Positions 41,027-50,567 are shown, counted from the first letter of the stretch. The stretch: DNA of 64,000 nucleotides from Compostibacter hankyongensis (GCF_039541075.1 NZ_BAABFN010000022.1:124001-188000); one strand, 5' to 3'. Translations and numbers: made by a program. The notes: generated by a model not told the origin, from the letters alone.

Positions 41027-43444
41027 CTACAGGTCAACCGTTTGCTTTCCGGGTTTGAGGGATACCGTCTTGCCCTGCCAGCGGAAGGTACCGGTCAGAC
41101 GTCCGGGCAGGACAATCTCGGCATGGATGCCATGTTCCCCGGAGCGCCGCAAGTGCACGCTGAGGGTGCCGTAAGGATGCGGCATGCTGGCCTTTATTTC
41201 CCGGAGCGATCCGGGCTCGGGTGCAATAGACACCGTTTTGAAGCCGGGCGCCGACGGCATGATGCCGCAGAGGGTGGCGAGGAAGTCATAGTTGGGACTG
41301 GCAGACCAGGCATGGCAGTCGGAACGCGTAGGATCGGGATTCTCGGCAAAGGTAGTCAGTCCATTCTTCAACATTTCCCGCCAGGGCTTCAGCTGCCCGT
41401 AATACAGATTGCCCATACCCGCCTTCACCAGCGCACGAGTAAGATAAAAGCGATAATAAAACGTAGCCTGGCTCAGCGTGCTGTCGTCCAGAATCCGGCG
41501 CATTACCTTTTGCTGCTCATCTGCAGGAACGGCATCCGCCAGCACGGCCATGATGCCTGCATGCTGGCTGAAGGCCTGCTTTTCCGGCGTATTGGCCATC
41601 TCCATACGGGTGGCGTCAAAACACTGCCGGTAGGTATGCTGCGCCAGGCTGGCGGCCAGACGGCGGTAGCGCTCTGCCTCCTCTTTTCTGCCGAAATAGG
41701 CAAACAGGGCCGAGGCCTGGTTCAGCGTATAGGCGTACTGGAGGGTGATCACCGCGGAATGACCGTCTGTAGCTCCGTCCGGGACGCCGTTGGAAAAGGC
41801 ATTGTTCCAGTCCGTAAAATTCCACCACTTCATGGGGCCCAGCATACCCCGGCTGCTGTCTACGTGCATCGCATACCACTTCAGCACCCTGGCGGCCGCA
41901 TCCAGGTATTTTTCCAGAAAAGCATCATCGGTGCGGTGCATCCAGTAATCGTACAGCATCGACACCCAAAAAAGGGAAAAGGTCGGGATCACCTGAAGAC
42001 GGCTGCTTGGATAACGGCCCTGGGTAAGCCCCTCGGGTACACGGGAATTGTAAAAATCATTGATGGCCTTGCGCATCAGCCGGTCGTCTCCGGCGTTGTA
42101 CAGGGATATCAGCGCCTGGATACGGGTATCCGCCTCATACTGCAGCTGCTCGTAGTAGGGACAGTCGAAATAAGTCTCCCCGGCGCAGAGCCGCGCTGTA
42201 CGCCATCCCGTTTCCCAGATGGCCTTCAGCGAGCTGTCGCTGCTGGCGAAGGTGGCCTTGTGCTCAAAGGGATAGGCCGTATACAGACCGTACAGGTCAT
42301 CGATGGTCAGGGGCTCTCCGCCGGTGCGGATATCGAGCTGCAGATAACGGTAGGTGCGGAACCAGAGCGGACTGAAGATGCGCTGAGCGCCGCCGTCCGG
42401 ATAAAAGATGTCATACAGGCCCCGGATATCCTTGCCGTCCACTTCATTGCGGTTGCCTTTCCGCCCCTGTGCGTCAAAGAGGGCTTCTGCATAGGTCAGC
42501 CGGATGCTTGCCCCTTTTCCCCCGCTGACCTTAAGCACGGGATAAGCATTGGTTTCGAAACGCTGGTCCAGCAGGATACGGATATTGCTGTGCGGAGGCA
42601 ATGTCCGCGACTGTCCCCGGATAAAATCCCCGGCATCCTTCACGGTGGCCCTACGCACTGCCTGAAGGCGCTGCAAGCGCTCTTCCGGCTGCGGGATGGT
42701 TCGGGGGACAAGGGTCCAGAGATTATCGGTGCCATATCCCGTGATCGCCACCATGGCGGGCAGGACGCGCGCCGGAAGCCAGCTTGCATCATCATATCCC
42801 GGCTGCTCCCATCCCCAGGGATAGACTGCTCCGTTTACCTCGTCACCTACCCCAACGGCGGTATAGCTGTGCAACAATGCGCCCATGTCGGTAGCGCAGG
42901 ACCGGTAGGCGGTATCGTGGTAGACCTGCCAGGTATTATCCGAATTGGCCGACTGCTCCGCGCGGGTATCGCCCTGCAGCAGGAACGCCGTCTGGTTCGA
43001 GAGCTGGGCTACAGGAGCATCCACGCCCATGTTCCATACCAGGGCGGCTATCACATTCTTCCCGGCTTTCAGATAAGGAGCAAGATCATAGGATTCGAAG
43101 CACCAGTGGTACAGATCGCCCCGGGCCGGGCCCCGGCCTACCGGCGTACCGTTAACATATAGCCGGTACCGGTTGTCCGCAGATACATGTACCGTAAAAT
43201 GCCCCGGCTTTGCCGGCAGGAGCAATGTTTTCCGGAAATGATATACGCCATAGTCGCGGGGCGCGATACCGGGACAGGATATCCAGTGCGCATTCCACTG
43301 CCCGGACAGGAGGCTGGGGCTGATCTGCACATCCTGAGGGAAAGCCGGCGAGACGGCTGCGAGGACAAGGGCTGCGGCAAGCCACCACTTCCGGGCGGCA
43401 CGGCGAAAGGTAAAAAGCGGACGCATGGAAAGCAATTTATTCAT
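41027..43444 (-). CDS. Alpha-L-rhamnosidase-like glycoside hydrolase, family 78 (distal gene of a pair)
   Basis: The 805-residue protein has a signal peptide ending SPAFPQ (about residue 36) and an N-terminal beta-sandwich (about 40-300; VSADNRYRLYVNGTPVGRG is a typical Bac_rhamnosid_N segment). An (alpha/alpha)6 barrel follows (about 430-720), with DCPYYEQLQYEADTR near 426, the region that in GH78 contains the general acid, and KWWNFTDWNNAF near 536. A C-terminal beta-domain completes it. It would release terminal L-rhamnose from glycans or glycosides in the periplasm or on the surface. The ATG at 43444 overlaps the stop of the upstream GH78 gene as ATGAATAA, so the two are translationally coupled. 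Confidence 0.86.
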   Translation of the reverse strand: MNKLLSMRPLFTFRRAARKWWLAAALVLAAVSPAFPQDVQISPSLLSGQWNAHWISCPGIAPRDYGVYHFRKTLLLPAKPGHFTVHVSADNRYRLYVNGTPVGRGPARGDLYHWCFESYDLAPYLKAGKNVIAALVWNMGVDAPVAQLSNQTAFLLQGDTRAEQSANSDNTWQVYHDTAYRSCATDMGALLHSYTAVGVGDEVNGAVYPWGWEQPGYDDASWLPARVLPAMVAITGYGTDNLWTLVPRTIPQPEERLQRLQAVRRATVKDAGDFIRGQSRTLPPHSNIRILLDQRFETNAYPVLKVSGGKGASIRLTYAEALFDAQGRKGNRNEVDGKDIRGLYDIFYPDGGAQRIFSPLWFRTYRYLQLDIRTGGEPLTIDDLYGLYTAYPFEHKATFASSDSSLKAIWETGWRTARLCAGETYFDCPYYEQLQYEADTRIQALISLYNAGDDRLMRKAINDFYNSRVPEGLTQGRYPSSRLQVIPTFSLFWVSMLYDYWMHRTDDAFLEKYLDAAARVLKWYAMHVDSSRGMLGPMKWWNFTDWNNAFSNGVPDGATDGHSAVITLQYAYTLNQASALFAYFGRKEEAERYRRLAASLAQHTYRQCFDATRMEMANTPEKQAFSQHAGIMAVLADAVPADEQQKVMRRILDDSTLSQATFYYRFYLTRALVKAGMGNLYYGQLKPWREMLKNGLTTFAENPDPTRSDCHAWSASPNYDFLATLCGIMPSAPGFKTVSIAPEPGSLREIKASMPHPYGTLSVHLRRSGEHGIHAEIVLPGRLTGTFRWQGKTVSLKPGKQTVDL

Positions 43445-46250
43445 CGAAAGAAAAATCATATGTGCCCGAACCGGTCTTTACGATAGTAGTTTTTTCTGTA
43501 TGGCTCACCCCTGCAATGCCGGCAATGCCTTTGCTCAGGGGCATGCCGCTTTCCTTTATCCGGTCCGGCCGGTCAGTTGGCAGCACTACCGCCGCCGTAG
43601 TATTCGGCGGCACCGTCACCCGCAAGTGCAGGCGGGAGCCGCTCTCCCGCATCCAGCTTACCTGTATGGGTCCGTTTATGGAATTATAGCTGGCCTTTAC
43701 CCGGCTGATGTCTTTTACCCACTGCGGGTCAACCAGCAGCTGCCGGTATCCCGTTGTGCCGGGCTGCTGCCCGATTCCCGCCAGCCCCCCATAGAGCCAT
43801 TCCATAAGATGGCCCAGCATCATGTGGTCGTTGGACACGTTCCGCAGCGCCTGCCAGGATTCCGTCAACGCAGTGGCACCCTGACGGAGCTGATAGCCGT
43901 AACCGGGCACGTCATCGCGGTTATTCATCTTATAGATCAGCTCATAGGCTCCTCCTTCCTGGAGCGCCTGTATCAGGTAGCGGAAGCCGATATCGCCGGC
44001 GGTGAGGGCATAATGATGCTTAGCCACCGAATCTTTCAGATTCTCCAGCACTTTGTTCCGGTACTGTTCCGGAACCAGGCCAAAGTAAAGCGGGATGGCA
44101 TAAGCGGTCTGGCTGCCGGTGGCATATACCCCGGTAGCAGGATCAAAATATTGCTTGTTAAAGGTCGTCCGTATACGCTCGGCCAATGATCCGTACCGGC
44201 TGGCCGCCGTCCTGTCGCCCAGTATACCCGCTACCTTGCCGACAATGTCGGCATCATAAAAATAAAAAGCGGTAGCCGTAACGCCGAGGGGTGTCAGCTG
44301 CGATACTCCAGGCGGCTTGGGGCCCAGGTCGAACCAGTCCCCCAGCCCGTAAGACAGCATGTTCCCCCCGGCTTTGTTTTCCAGATAGTCCACATACCGC
44401 TTCATCATGGTATAGCTTTCCCGCAGGGCAGACGTATCGCCATACCATTGGTAAACATACCAGGGCAGCAGCACGCAGGCGCTTCCCCATTCCGGAGAAT
44501 CCCGGAACCCGTCGTCAAAGACAACATATTCGGGCGCAATATCCGGCACGAGGCCGTTGGGCAGCTGGGCATCCTGCATATCCTCGATGACCTTGTGATA
44601 AAAATTCCGGATGTCAAAGTTGTAGCGTATCGAATTGCCGATAAGATGGGTTTCTTCCAGCCAGCCCAATTTCTCCCGGTGCGGGCAGTCGGTAGCCACG
44701 TTGGACAGGTTGTTGCGTATCCCCCAGCGGATCAATTCGAATATCCGGTTGAACAGGGGGTTGGAGCAGGAGAAGCTCCCCGTCTGCTCCACGGCCGTTT
44801 CCGTATGCAGGAAGGTCAGCCCGCTGATCTTCACCGGTCCTCCGTCTTTCAGGATATGCCCCTCGGGATCCCGCACCTCCACACCGGCATAACGCAGTCC
44901 GTAATAAGTGAACAGGGGCTGCCAGGTTTCAGCATCTCCGCCTTTTAACGTATAGTCGTAATAGTAAGGATGCCCCGTAGCGCCCTGGTCCGGTCTCCCA
45001 TCCGGTGTGATCAGCTCGGCGGGAATGACCCTGACACGGTAGCCGGCGGGTCCTTTCACCCGGAGGCGGATGATCCCCGACGCATTCTGTCCGAAATCAT
45101 AAACCTGCATGGTATCTCCCGAGGCTTTGTGTTGCAGGGGCGGAAAGCTGCGGTTGATGTGTACCGGCGGGCTTTGCTGCACTTCCATCTTTCCGCCGGG
45201 ACCGGGCACCGTCAGTGCCGGCTTCCAGGTATCATCCCGGAAGCCGGGCCGGTTCCAGCCGGGCTGTTCCCGGCGTGCATCATAGTCCTCTCCTCCGTAG
45301 ATGCTGGAATAAGCAATGGGCGAGGGGGCCGTCTTCCAGCTGGCATCCGTAACCACGGTATCGGCAGTGCCGTCTGTATACCGCAGCACGAGGAACATCC
45401 GGATCATCGGATAACCGCCGGCAATGACCAGCTTCCGGTACCGTTCGCGGTTGATATACAGGAAGCCGGTGCCGGCGACGGCTCCCAGCGTATTGGCGCC
45501 CTGCTTCAGCTGCCGGGTGACTTCAAAGGCATTATAATAGCAACGCTTGGTATAATCAGACCAGGCGGGATTCAGGAAGCCGGTATCCACCCGGGCTCCG
45601 TTTATAAAAAAAGCATATTGCCCTTGCCCGGAGATATAGGCAAATGCCTGGCTGAGGGGTTTACGCAACCGGAAATCTTTTCTGAAAAACGGGATCACCG
45701 CGCGCTTCAGGGCTTTATTGCCCAGTCCGTCGCCGCTGCCGTGCACACCGGGGAAAACCTTCAGGCTATCCTGCAGCCGTTCAAAGGCGATCCATTTGGC
45801 CGTCTGCCAATCACTTTCCCGGGATAATCCTGTAATAAAATAATCTGCCGGGCTGCGGCTGCTTTCTCCATTGCCGGTCCATACTTCCACGCTCCAGTAG
45901 TATTTTCTGGCAGGCTCCAGCGGCCGGCCGCCATAACGGACAAAAGCATTCTCGGCCGAAGGTACCTTGCCGGAATCCCATAGATCCGCCCCCTGCTCCA
46001 GCTTCTCCGGAGAGGAAGCCACCACGATGCGGTAGGCCGTCTGGTGTATGTCCCGCGCCGCAGCCGACAGCTTCCAGCCGAAAAAGGGATGGGCATCCTC
46101 CACTCCCGCCGGATGCTGCATATGCTGACAACGGGTATCGTATACCCGGACCTGCGGTGGCTCCGCCAGACGGGAATATTTTTCCGATGCTTTTATACCG
46201 GTCCGGAAACCGGCGATTACTATTATTATAATCAGAAAACAGCGATACAT
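43437..46250 (-). CDS. Alpha-L-rhamnosidase, glycoside hydrolase family 78
   Basis: The 937-residue protein starts with a signal peptide (MYRCFLIIIIVIAGFRTG). It contains an Ig-like N-domain (about 40-165), the Bac_rhamnosid_N sandwich (about 175-350), a linking domain with the HTETAVEQTGSF segment near 480 and the (alpha/alpha)6 catalytic barrel. The barrel shows TDCPHREKLGWLEETH (about 515-530), matching the GH78 motif CPxRxxxxWxxD/E with its acidic catalytic residue, and DSPEWGSACVLLPW near 582. It hydrolyses terminal alpha-L-rhamnose from polysaccharides or plant glycosides. It is upstream of and coupled to a second GH78 gene. No transport gene is attached on this strand, but the large plus-strand SusC/D operon lies just beyond the XRE regulator. 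Confidence 0.9.
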   Translation of the reverse strand: MYRCFLIIIIVIAGFRTGIKASEKYSRLAEPPQVRVYDTRCQHMQHPAGVEDAHPFFGWKLSAAARDIHQTAYRIVVASSPEKLEQGADLWDSGKVPSAENAFVRYGGRPLEPARKYYWSVEVWTGNGESSRSPADYFITGLSRESDWQTAKWIAFERLQDSLKVFPGVHGSGDGLGNKALKRAVIPFFRKDFRLRKPLSQAFAYISGQGQYAFFINGARVDTGFLNPAWSDYTKRCYYNAFEVTRQLKQGANTLGAVAGTGFLYINRERYRKLVIAGGYPMIRMFLVLRYTDGTADTVVTDASWKTAPSPIAYSSIYGGEDYDARREQPGWNRPGFRDDTWKPALTVPGPGGKMEVQQSPPVHINRSFPPLQHKASGDTMQVYDFGQNASGIIRLRVKGPAGYRVRVIPAELITPDGRPDQGATGHPYYYDYTLKGGDAETWQPLFTYYGLRYAGVEVRDPEGHILKDGGPVKISGLTFLHTETAVEQTGSFSCSNPLFNRIFELIRWGIRNNLSNVATDCPHREKLGWLEETHLIGNSIRYNFDIRNFYHKVIEDMQDAQLPNGLVPDIAPEYVVFDDGFRDSPEWGSACVLLPWYVYQWYGDTSALRESYTMMKRYVDYLENKAGGNMLSYGLGDWFDLGPKPPGVSQLTPLGVTATAFYFYDADIVGKVAGILGDRTAASRYGSLAERIRTTFNKQYFDPATGVYATGSQTAYAIPLYFGLVPEQYRNKVLENLKDSVAKHHYALTAGDIGFRYLIQALQEGGAYELIYKMNNRDDVPGYGYQLRQGATALTESWQALRNVSNDHMMLGHLMEWLYGGLAGIGQQPGTTGYRQLLVDPQWVKDISRVKASYNSINGPIQVSWMRESGSRLHLRVTVPPNTTAAVVLPTDRPDRIKESGMPLSKGIAGIAGVSHTEKTTIVKTGSGTYDFSFDE

Positions 46251-46402
46251 ACCAGCTTGAATTTAAATAGATCTCTACGTGCCTTCCGTTCTTTAAAGCG
46301 TACGGGACGAAAGGCGCAAAAACGCAACAAGATATAAAAAGTGTAAAAATTTCGCAGCGTGGATATCTATGGTCTGCTTTATTATGCCGGATCTAAGCGA
46401 TT

Positions 46403-46879
46403 TTATCCGGCCTTTCGTCGTCCGGTTTCTTTAAAGGGTCCTCCTCGCGTCGTTTCCGGAGTAATCTTCTTTCTCAGCTCCTGTATAATAAAGTCTTTCT
46501 CCTGCACACGCTTTTCCTTTTCTTCAATGAGGCGTTCCAAAGCGGTGATATGGCCCTGCTGGGCAGCGATAAGCCGTTCCTTCTCCTCGCATTTCAGGTA
46601 TTCCTGAACTTCCGGACCTCCTCCCTGCTGACCGGGAGGACAGGATACAGCTTCTTTCTTAAGCATTTCTCCTTTTCCCGTAAGCACCCATTGCATATTC
46701 AAATCCTCAAATATGTTGGATATATCAATCAGGATATCTACACCGGGCTTTGCATTTTCTTCGCGAAACAAACGATATATTTTCTCTGGACTGGCATAAC
46801 CGAGCATTTCTGAAAACCTGTTGGGATTGAGTTCCCTGTATTTTATATAAGCGTCAAGACGCCGCACTATAGGCTGCAT
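46403..46879 (-). CDS. XRE-type helix-turn-helix regulator with C-terminal coiled coil
   Basis: The 158-residue protein has a Bacteroidota-style N-terminal HTH-like domain (about 1-75). Characteristic segments are NPNRFSEMLGYASPEKIYR and DILIDISNIFEDLNMQWVL, followed by TGKGEML. A Gly-rich linker then leads to a strongly charged coiled coil (about 90-140; EKERLIAAQQGHITALERL) for dimerisation. Start at 46879. Two inverted repeats lie immediately upstream of its ATG (46889-46925) and may be an autoregulatory operator. It sits between the GH78 pair (same strand, 152 bases downstream) and the divergent 16-kb SusC/SusD operon, so it is the only transcription-factor candidate for either. Confidence 0.78.
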   Translation of the reverse strand: MQPIVRRLDAYIKYRELNPNRFSEMLGYASPEKIYRLFREENAKPGVDILIDISNIFEDLNMQWVLTGKGEMLKKEAVSCPPGQQGGGPEVQEYLKCEEKERLIAAQQGHITALERLIEEKEKRVQEKDFIIQELRKKITPETTRGGPFKETGRRKAG

Positions 46880-46888
46880 TCAAATAAA

Positions 46889-46925
46889 TTTGAAATTTTT
46901 TTCAAATTTGTTTTGAAATATCAAA
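46889..46925. promoter_or_regulatory. Tandem inverted repeats, possible XRE operator
   Basis: TTTGAAA (46889-46895) pairs with TTTCAAA (46900-46906) around four T residues. TTTGA (46912-46916) pairs with TCAAA (46921-46925). Both dyads lie within 46 bases of the XRE start codon and overlap the divergent promoter-like site, which would suit repression of both directions. Confidence 0.4.
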
Positions 46926-46942
46926 CTTGTTTGTATCTTGTG

Positions 46943-47092
46943 ATGCACGGGAGTGATCTGTCATCCCGAAGGTACAAACCTGAAGGATTGCAAAACCGGG
47001 CAATTCCCAGCGACGGCCAGAGCCCTTGGAAAGTGTGTCGCTTCATAAATATATAATTTACAAAAAGTTATAAAGACATCCAGTGTCTTTTT
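46943..47092 (+). ncRNA. Candidate small structured RNA or leader
   Basis: Downstream of a promoter-like TATCTTG, this 150-base segment can form a GGGA-bulge-TGA/TCA-TCCC hairpin near 46949-46967. It ends in a 7-base perfect hairpin (AAAGACA/TGTCTTT, 47072-47090) followed by T residues. No Rfam family is recognised. It could be a trans-acting RNA or an attenuated leader of the SusC/SusD operon. Confidence 0.25.
47072..47092 (+). terminator. Hairpin with T-run
   Basis: AAAGACA pairs with TGTCTTT across a TCCAG loop, and the run continues to TTTTT. No plus-strand protein gene lies upstream, so it either ends a small RNA or attenuates transcription into the SusC/SusD operon. Confidence 0.5.
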
Positions 47093-47562
47093 CCGGTGTT
47101 CTCAAGCGCGGCTTTATTTTTAATATATGATGAGCGGAGGATTGGAGATGATGAGCGGACGGCAGGAACTCAAAAAAATTTCAATATAACTTGAGTTAAT
47201 TCATCCTTAAACCGGCAACCATGTATTGATCTTTATATTATTCTTAATCCTCAGCCAATCTCTACGACGTATGAAAACAAAACGACTCCTCTATCCGGGT
47301 AACGGGCCAACTTCTCATCCTATCCGTTGCAAGTTACCGGAATTTTTTTTCCGATCTGTCTTTCTGTCTTTCTTTCCCCAGCCGGAACAACCTTCGTAAT
47401 CCGGTTATAGGCTACGCAGCAGACCCTTTTTGTTCAGGAAAAACTTCCTGCGGGTGAAGCATTTGACCAGACTTCTCCGGCAGAGAAAGGTCTGCTCATG
47501 ATCCTTTGGGATATGCGTTAACGTTATCATTTCTGATCGTTACCCCTAAAAACGAACTGTTT

Positions 47563-50556
47563 ATGCGTTTTATAGTGAACGCTGTAGCTGTTACGCTCAT
47601 CAGTATGACCGCCGGTATTAACCAGGGCATCTGCTGCTCCTCTTTTCCGGCCGGCTTCACGGCCATATCAGCCACAGTCCGGACCGATACCTCCTCCACC
47701 GATACCGTCCAAAGCAAGACGCCGGTGGATACCAACCATGTGGATCCGCATGCTTTTATCCGGAACGGCGTACTGCCCGAAAAGCTGTCTATTTATCCCT
47801 TCTCCAGCTTCCAACAGGCCCTTAAGGGAAAGGTTGCGGGGTTGTATATACAGGAACCCAGCGGAGAGCCCGGATCCGAAATGGGCATGTTCATCCGGGG
47901 CATGCCCTTTCCATTTACCCAACATAAGGACATCTATGACGCCCAGCCGACTGTGATCGTGGACGGAGTCCCCCTGATCATGGATCACCCGTTTGCGTTC
48001 AACATACAACAATATGATTTTAACCGTATCGGTCCGGCCACCAACATCCTCGCAGCAATCGACCTGAACAATATCGCCTCGATCACCGTACTCAAAGACT
48101 TTGCGGATGCAGCCGTATACGGACCGCGCGCGGCCAACGGGGGCGTAATCCTGATCAAGACCAAAGCGCCCGTAATCGGCGGACGAAAGATCAGCTTCAA
48201 TACCTATTTCGGCTTTGTACAACGTCCCCGTATCTATACGACAAACGGCCGTTATGAAAACAGCTTCCGCCAGCCCTTTTATGAAGAATATGCCACCACG
48301 GATGATAAGCTCAACTACCCGCTTTACCTGCGGGACTCAACCAACAATGCTTATTATGGTCCATCCGACTGGACAGACCTCTATTACAAAAACGCCTTCG
48401 TGCGGGCGGCCAGCGCAAGTCTCTCCAGCGGCACAGACCGGGCAAACTTCCGCTTTTCCGCCGGTAATCAGCAAACCAATAACACGGCAGACAATACCCG
48501 GCTGGACCGGTATAACGCCATGTTTGAGATAAATATGCTCCCCGTGACCTGGCTGACCATCTCCTCGATGATCAGCGCAGCAAGGCTGGAACGCAAACGT
48601 AATACTACGCTCAGAGACCGCTACGCAGAAGTCCAATACCTTCCCGACCTCAGCTATCCCCTGCCGCCCAACAAACATTATTACAGCCAATACCTGAAAG
48701 AATACGACGAGTCCATTGATCAGAATCTTAGCAACGTCATCACCGGATACTTCCGGCTAAACTTCAAATTTGCCTCCGACTTTAATTTCAGCTCCAACTT
48801 CGGCTTTGATTACAACGAAGGGCTGCGGGATATCTTTTATCCCAGCACGCTGATGGAAACCGTAAATTACGTTTCCAACTATTATGGCTACAACCAGCGG
48901 ATCATATTTGACAATACCCTCACCTTTCACCACAGCTGGCAGCAAAAGCATGATCTGACCCTGGAGGCAGGGGAAGTCTTCCAGGCAGATGCCAACAAGT
49001 ACAACTATACCTATGCTTATAAAGGCCCAAATGACCTGATCAAGGTGAACATGCTGCATTCGGACCCTTCCAAAACTGCCGAATATCTCAGCTCCAAAGC
49101 TTTTGACCGGGCGCTGATCAATATGTTCCTCGACAAGCAGCAGCATCACCTTTTATCCTTCTATGGAAGACTCGCCTACCGCTATAAGGAACGGCTGGAC
49201 TTCTCCGTACTGCTGCGGGCAGACGGCTCTTCGAGCGCCCAGCCCGACAACTGGTGGTCCTTCTCCCCCACCTTCAGCGCCGGATGGGACCTGAAAAATG
49301 CGCTGCTGCAGGACAAGGCTGCCGTCTCCGCCTTCCGCATACACGCCAGTTGGGGAAGGGTGGCCCGCCTGTTTACAGACGACCGGTTCGGGGAAGGACC
49401 CCAGTATATTTCCGATCTTTCCTTCAGCAACAATCCCGTCAAATTCTCCTATGATGCCTTCCCCGCCCTCTCCCGTCCGTACAACCTGGGATATGTGGGA
49501 TACGGTCTTCAATGGCCGTATACGGATCAGCTGGATGTGGGCCTGGATCTCGGCTTGCTCGACAACCGGCTCAACGCAGTGCTCGACCTTTATAACAAGA
49601 CCGATCACAATATGCTGCTCGGGGTGCCTTTCGCCGCAGAATATGGCTACAACATGGCCTATAAGAACGGCCTGCAGGTACGCAACCGGGGCGTGGACCT
49701 GTCCCTCCGCGCCATGGTCTTCCCCGAAGGACACCGCTTCCAGTGGATTCCGGGCGTCAACATCAACTACAACAACAACACGCTGCAGGCCCTGCCGGAC
49801 GGTCTGGATGAACTGATCGTCGGATCCGGCACGCAGATGCTGAAGACGGGCCATGCAATAGACCAGTATTGGGTATTACAAAACCAGGGCATCTATACCG
49901 ATGACGCAGAGGTGCCGCTGAATCCGGAAACGCACAAACCCATGAGCTACCGGAACATCCCGCTCAGGAAAGGCGACCCGAAATGGGTGGATATGAACGG
50001 GGACTATAACATCGACGATCACGATAAAGTCCTGAAAGGCCATATGCTTCCCGCTGTCTCCGGAGAATTCGACAATGATTTCTTCTACGGCCCCTTCAGC
50101 CTTAACCTTTCATTCTATTATGCATTGGGCAGAAGAATACTCAACCAGGAAATGTCCAATCACATGGATTTTGCCAACCGGGAAGGAAAGATCGATATGG
50201 ACGCTGTAAAGGAGATCACCTTCTGGCAGAAGGCGGGGGATGAAACGAAATACCCGCGCTATAATCCCTGGAGCACCGTTATCCCTTATCAACCCGATCA
50301 GGACCTGTTCCTGGAGAACGGCTCTTTCCTCAAGCTGAGGAACATCTCCCTGCAGTATGACCTGACGGCGACAAAATGGTGGCACAAAAGCTCCCCCATC
50401 AATAAGTTGGTGGTTTATCTGACAGTGAGTAACCTGTTCACCCTTACCCCTTATTCGGGCGGCGATCCCGAGCTGGCCGGGTTCAACGGATACGACACCG
50501 GATACGGATTGCCTATTCCGAGAACCTATACCCTTGGGGCAAAACTCGACCTGTAA
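47563..50556 (+). CDS. SusC/RagA-family TonB-dependent transporter without the N-terminal regulatory domain
   Basis: The 997-residue product starts MRFIVNAVAVTLISM, with a signal peptide. After a short linker rich in Ser/Thr (about 30-65) it goes straight to the plug: FQQALKGKVAGLYI, MGMFIRGMPFPF and TVIVDGVPL (about 80-135), then LKDFADAAVYGPRAANG. The carboxypeptidase-like domain that precedes the plug in most SusC proteins is missing. The beta-barrel ends PRTYTLGAKLDL. It would form the first of two TonB-driven importers in this operon, with the SusD-like lipoprotein starting 12 bases downstream. ATG at 47563 is chosen over an upstream codon that lacks a signal peptide. Shortened SusC forms of this kind appear to accompany DUF5007 proteins. 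Confidence 0.9.
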   Translation: MRFIVNAVAVTLISMTAGINQGICCSSFPAGFTAISATVRTDTSSTDTVQSKTPVDTNHVDPHAFIRNGVLPEKLSIYPFSSFQQALKGKVAGLYIQEPSGEPGSEMGMFIRGMPFPFTQHKDIYDAQPTVIVDGVPLIMDHPFAFNIQQYDFNRIGPATNILAAIDLNNIASITVLKDFADAAVYGPRAANGGVILIKTKAPVIGGRKISFNTYFGFVQRPRIYTTNGRYENSFRQPFYEEYATTDDKLNYPLYLRDSTNNAYYGPSDWTDLYYKNAFVRAASASLSSGTDRANFRFSAGNQQTNNTADNTRLDRYNAMFEINMLPVTWLTISSMISAARLERKRNTTLRDRYAEVQYLPDLSYPLPPNKHYYSQYLKEYDESIDQNLSNVITGYFRLNFKFASDFNFSSNFGFDYNEGLRDIFYPSTLMETVNYVSNYYGYNQRIIFDNTLTFHHSWQQKHDLTLEAGEVFQADANKYNYTYAYKGPNDLIKVNMLHSDPSKTAEYLSSKAFDRALINMFLDKQQHHLLSFYGRLAYRYKERLDFSVLLRADGSSSAQPDNWWSFSPTFSAGWDLKNALLQDKAAVSAFRIHASWGRVARLFTDDRFGEGPQYISDLSFSNNPVKFSYDAFPALSRPYNLGYVGYGLQWPYTDQLDVGLDLGLLDNRLNAVLDLYNKTDHNMLLGVPFAAEYGYNMAYKNGLQVRNRGVDLSLRAMVFPEGHRFQWIPGVNINYNNNTLQALPDGLDELIVGSGTQMLKTGHAIDQYWVLQNQGIYTDDAEVPLNPETHKPMSYRNIPLRKGDPKWVDMNGDYNIDDHDKVLKGHMLPAVSGEFDNDFFYGPFSLNLSFYYALGRRILNQEMSNHMDFANREGKIDMDAVKEITFWQKAGDETKYPRYNPWSTVIPYQPDQDLFLENGSFLKLRNISLQYDLTATKWWHKSSPINKLVVYLTVSNLFTLTPYSGGDPELAGFNGYDTGYGLPIPRTYTLGAKLDL

Positions 50557-50567
50557 AAAGTAAGGCC

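Larger units (their letters stand above)
46880..47562. promoter_or_regulatory. Control region upstream of the large SusC/SusD operon
   Basis: This 683-base gap holds, from left to right: two inverted repeats next to the XRE start, a plus-strand promoter-like site (TTTG at 46912-46915, TATCTTG at 46934-46940), a possible structured RNA ending in a hairpin with a T-run at 47072-47092, AT-rich sequence, and a 42-codon open frame (47271-47399) starting MKTKRLLYPGN. Each is annotated separately where supportable. No longer conserved coding sequence was recognised. Confidence 0.45.

Noticed and set aside
40916..43162. Long plus-strand open frame of 748 codons
   Set aside because: It lies entirely antisense to the GH78 gene and overlaps the M23 end; composition is arginine/glycine-rich with no domain, a shadow of GC-rich coding sequence.
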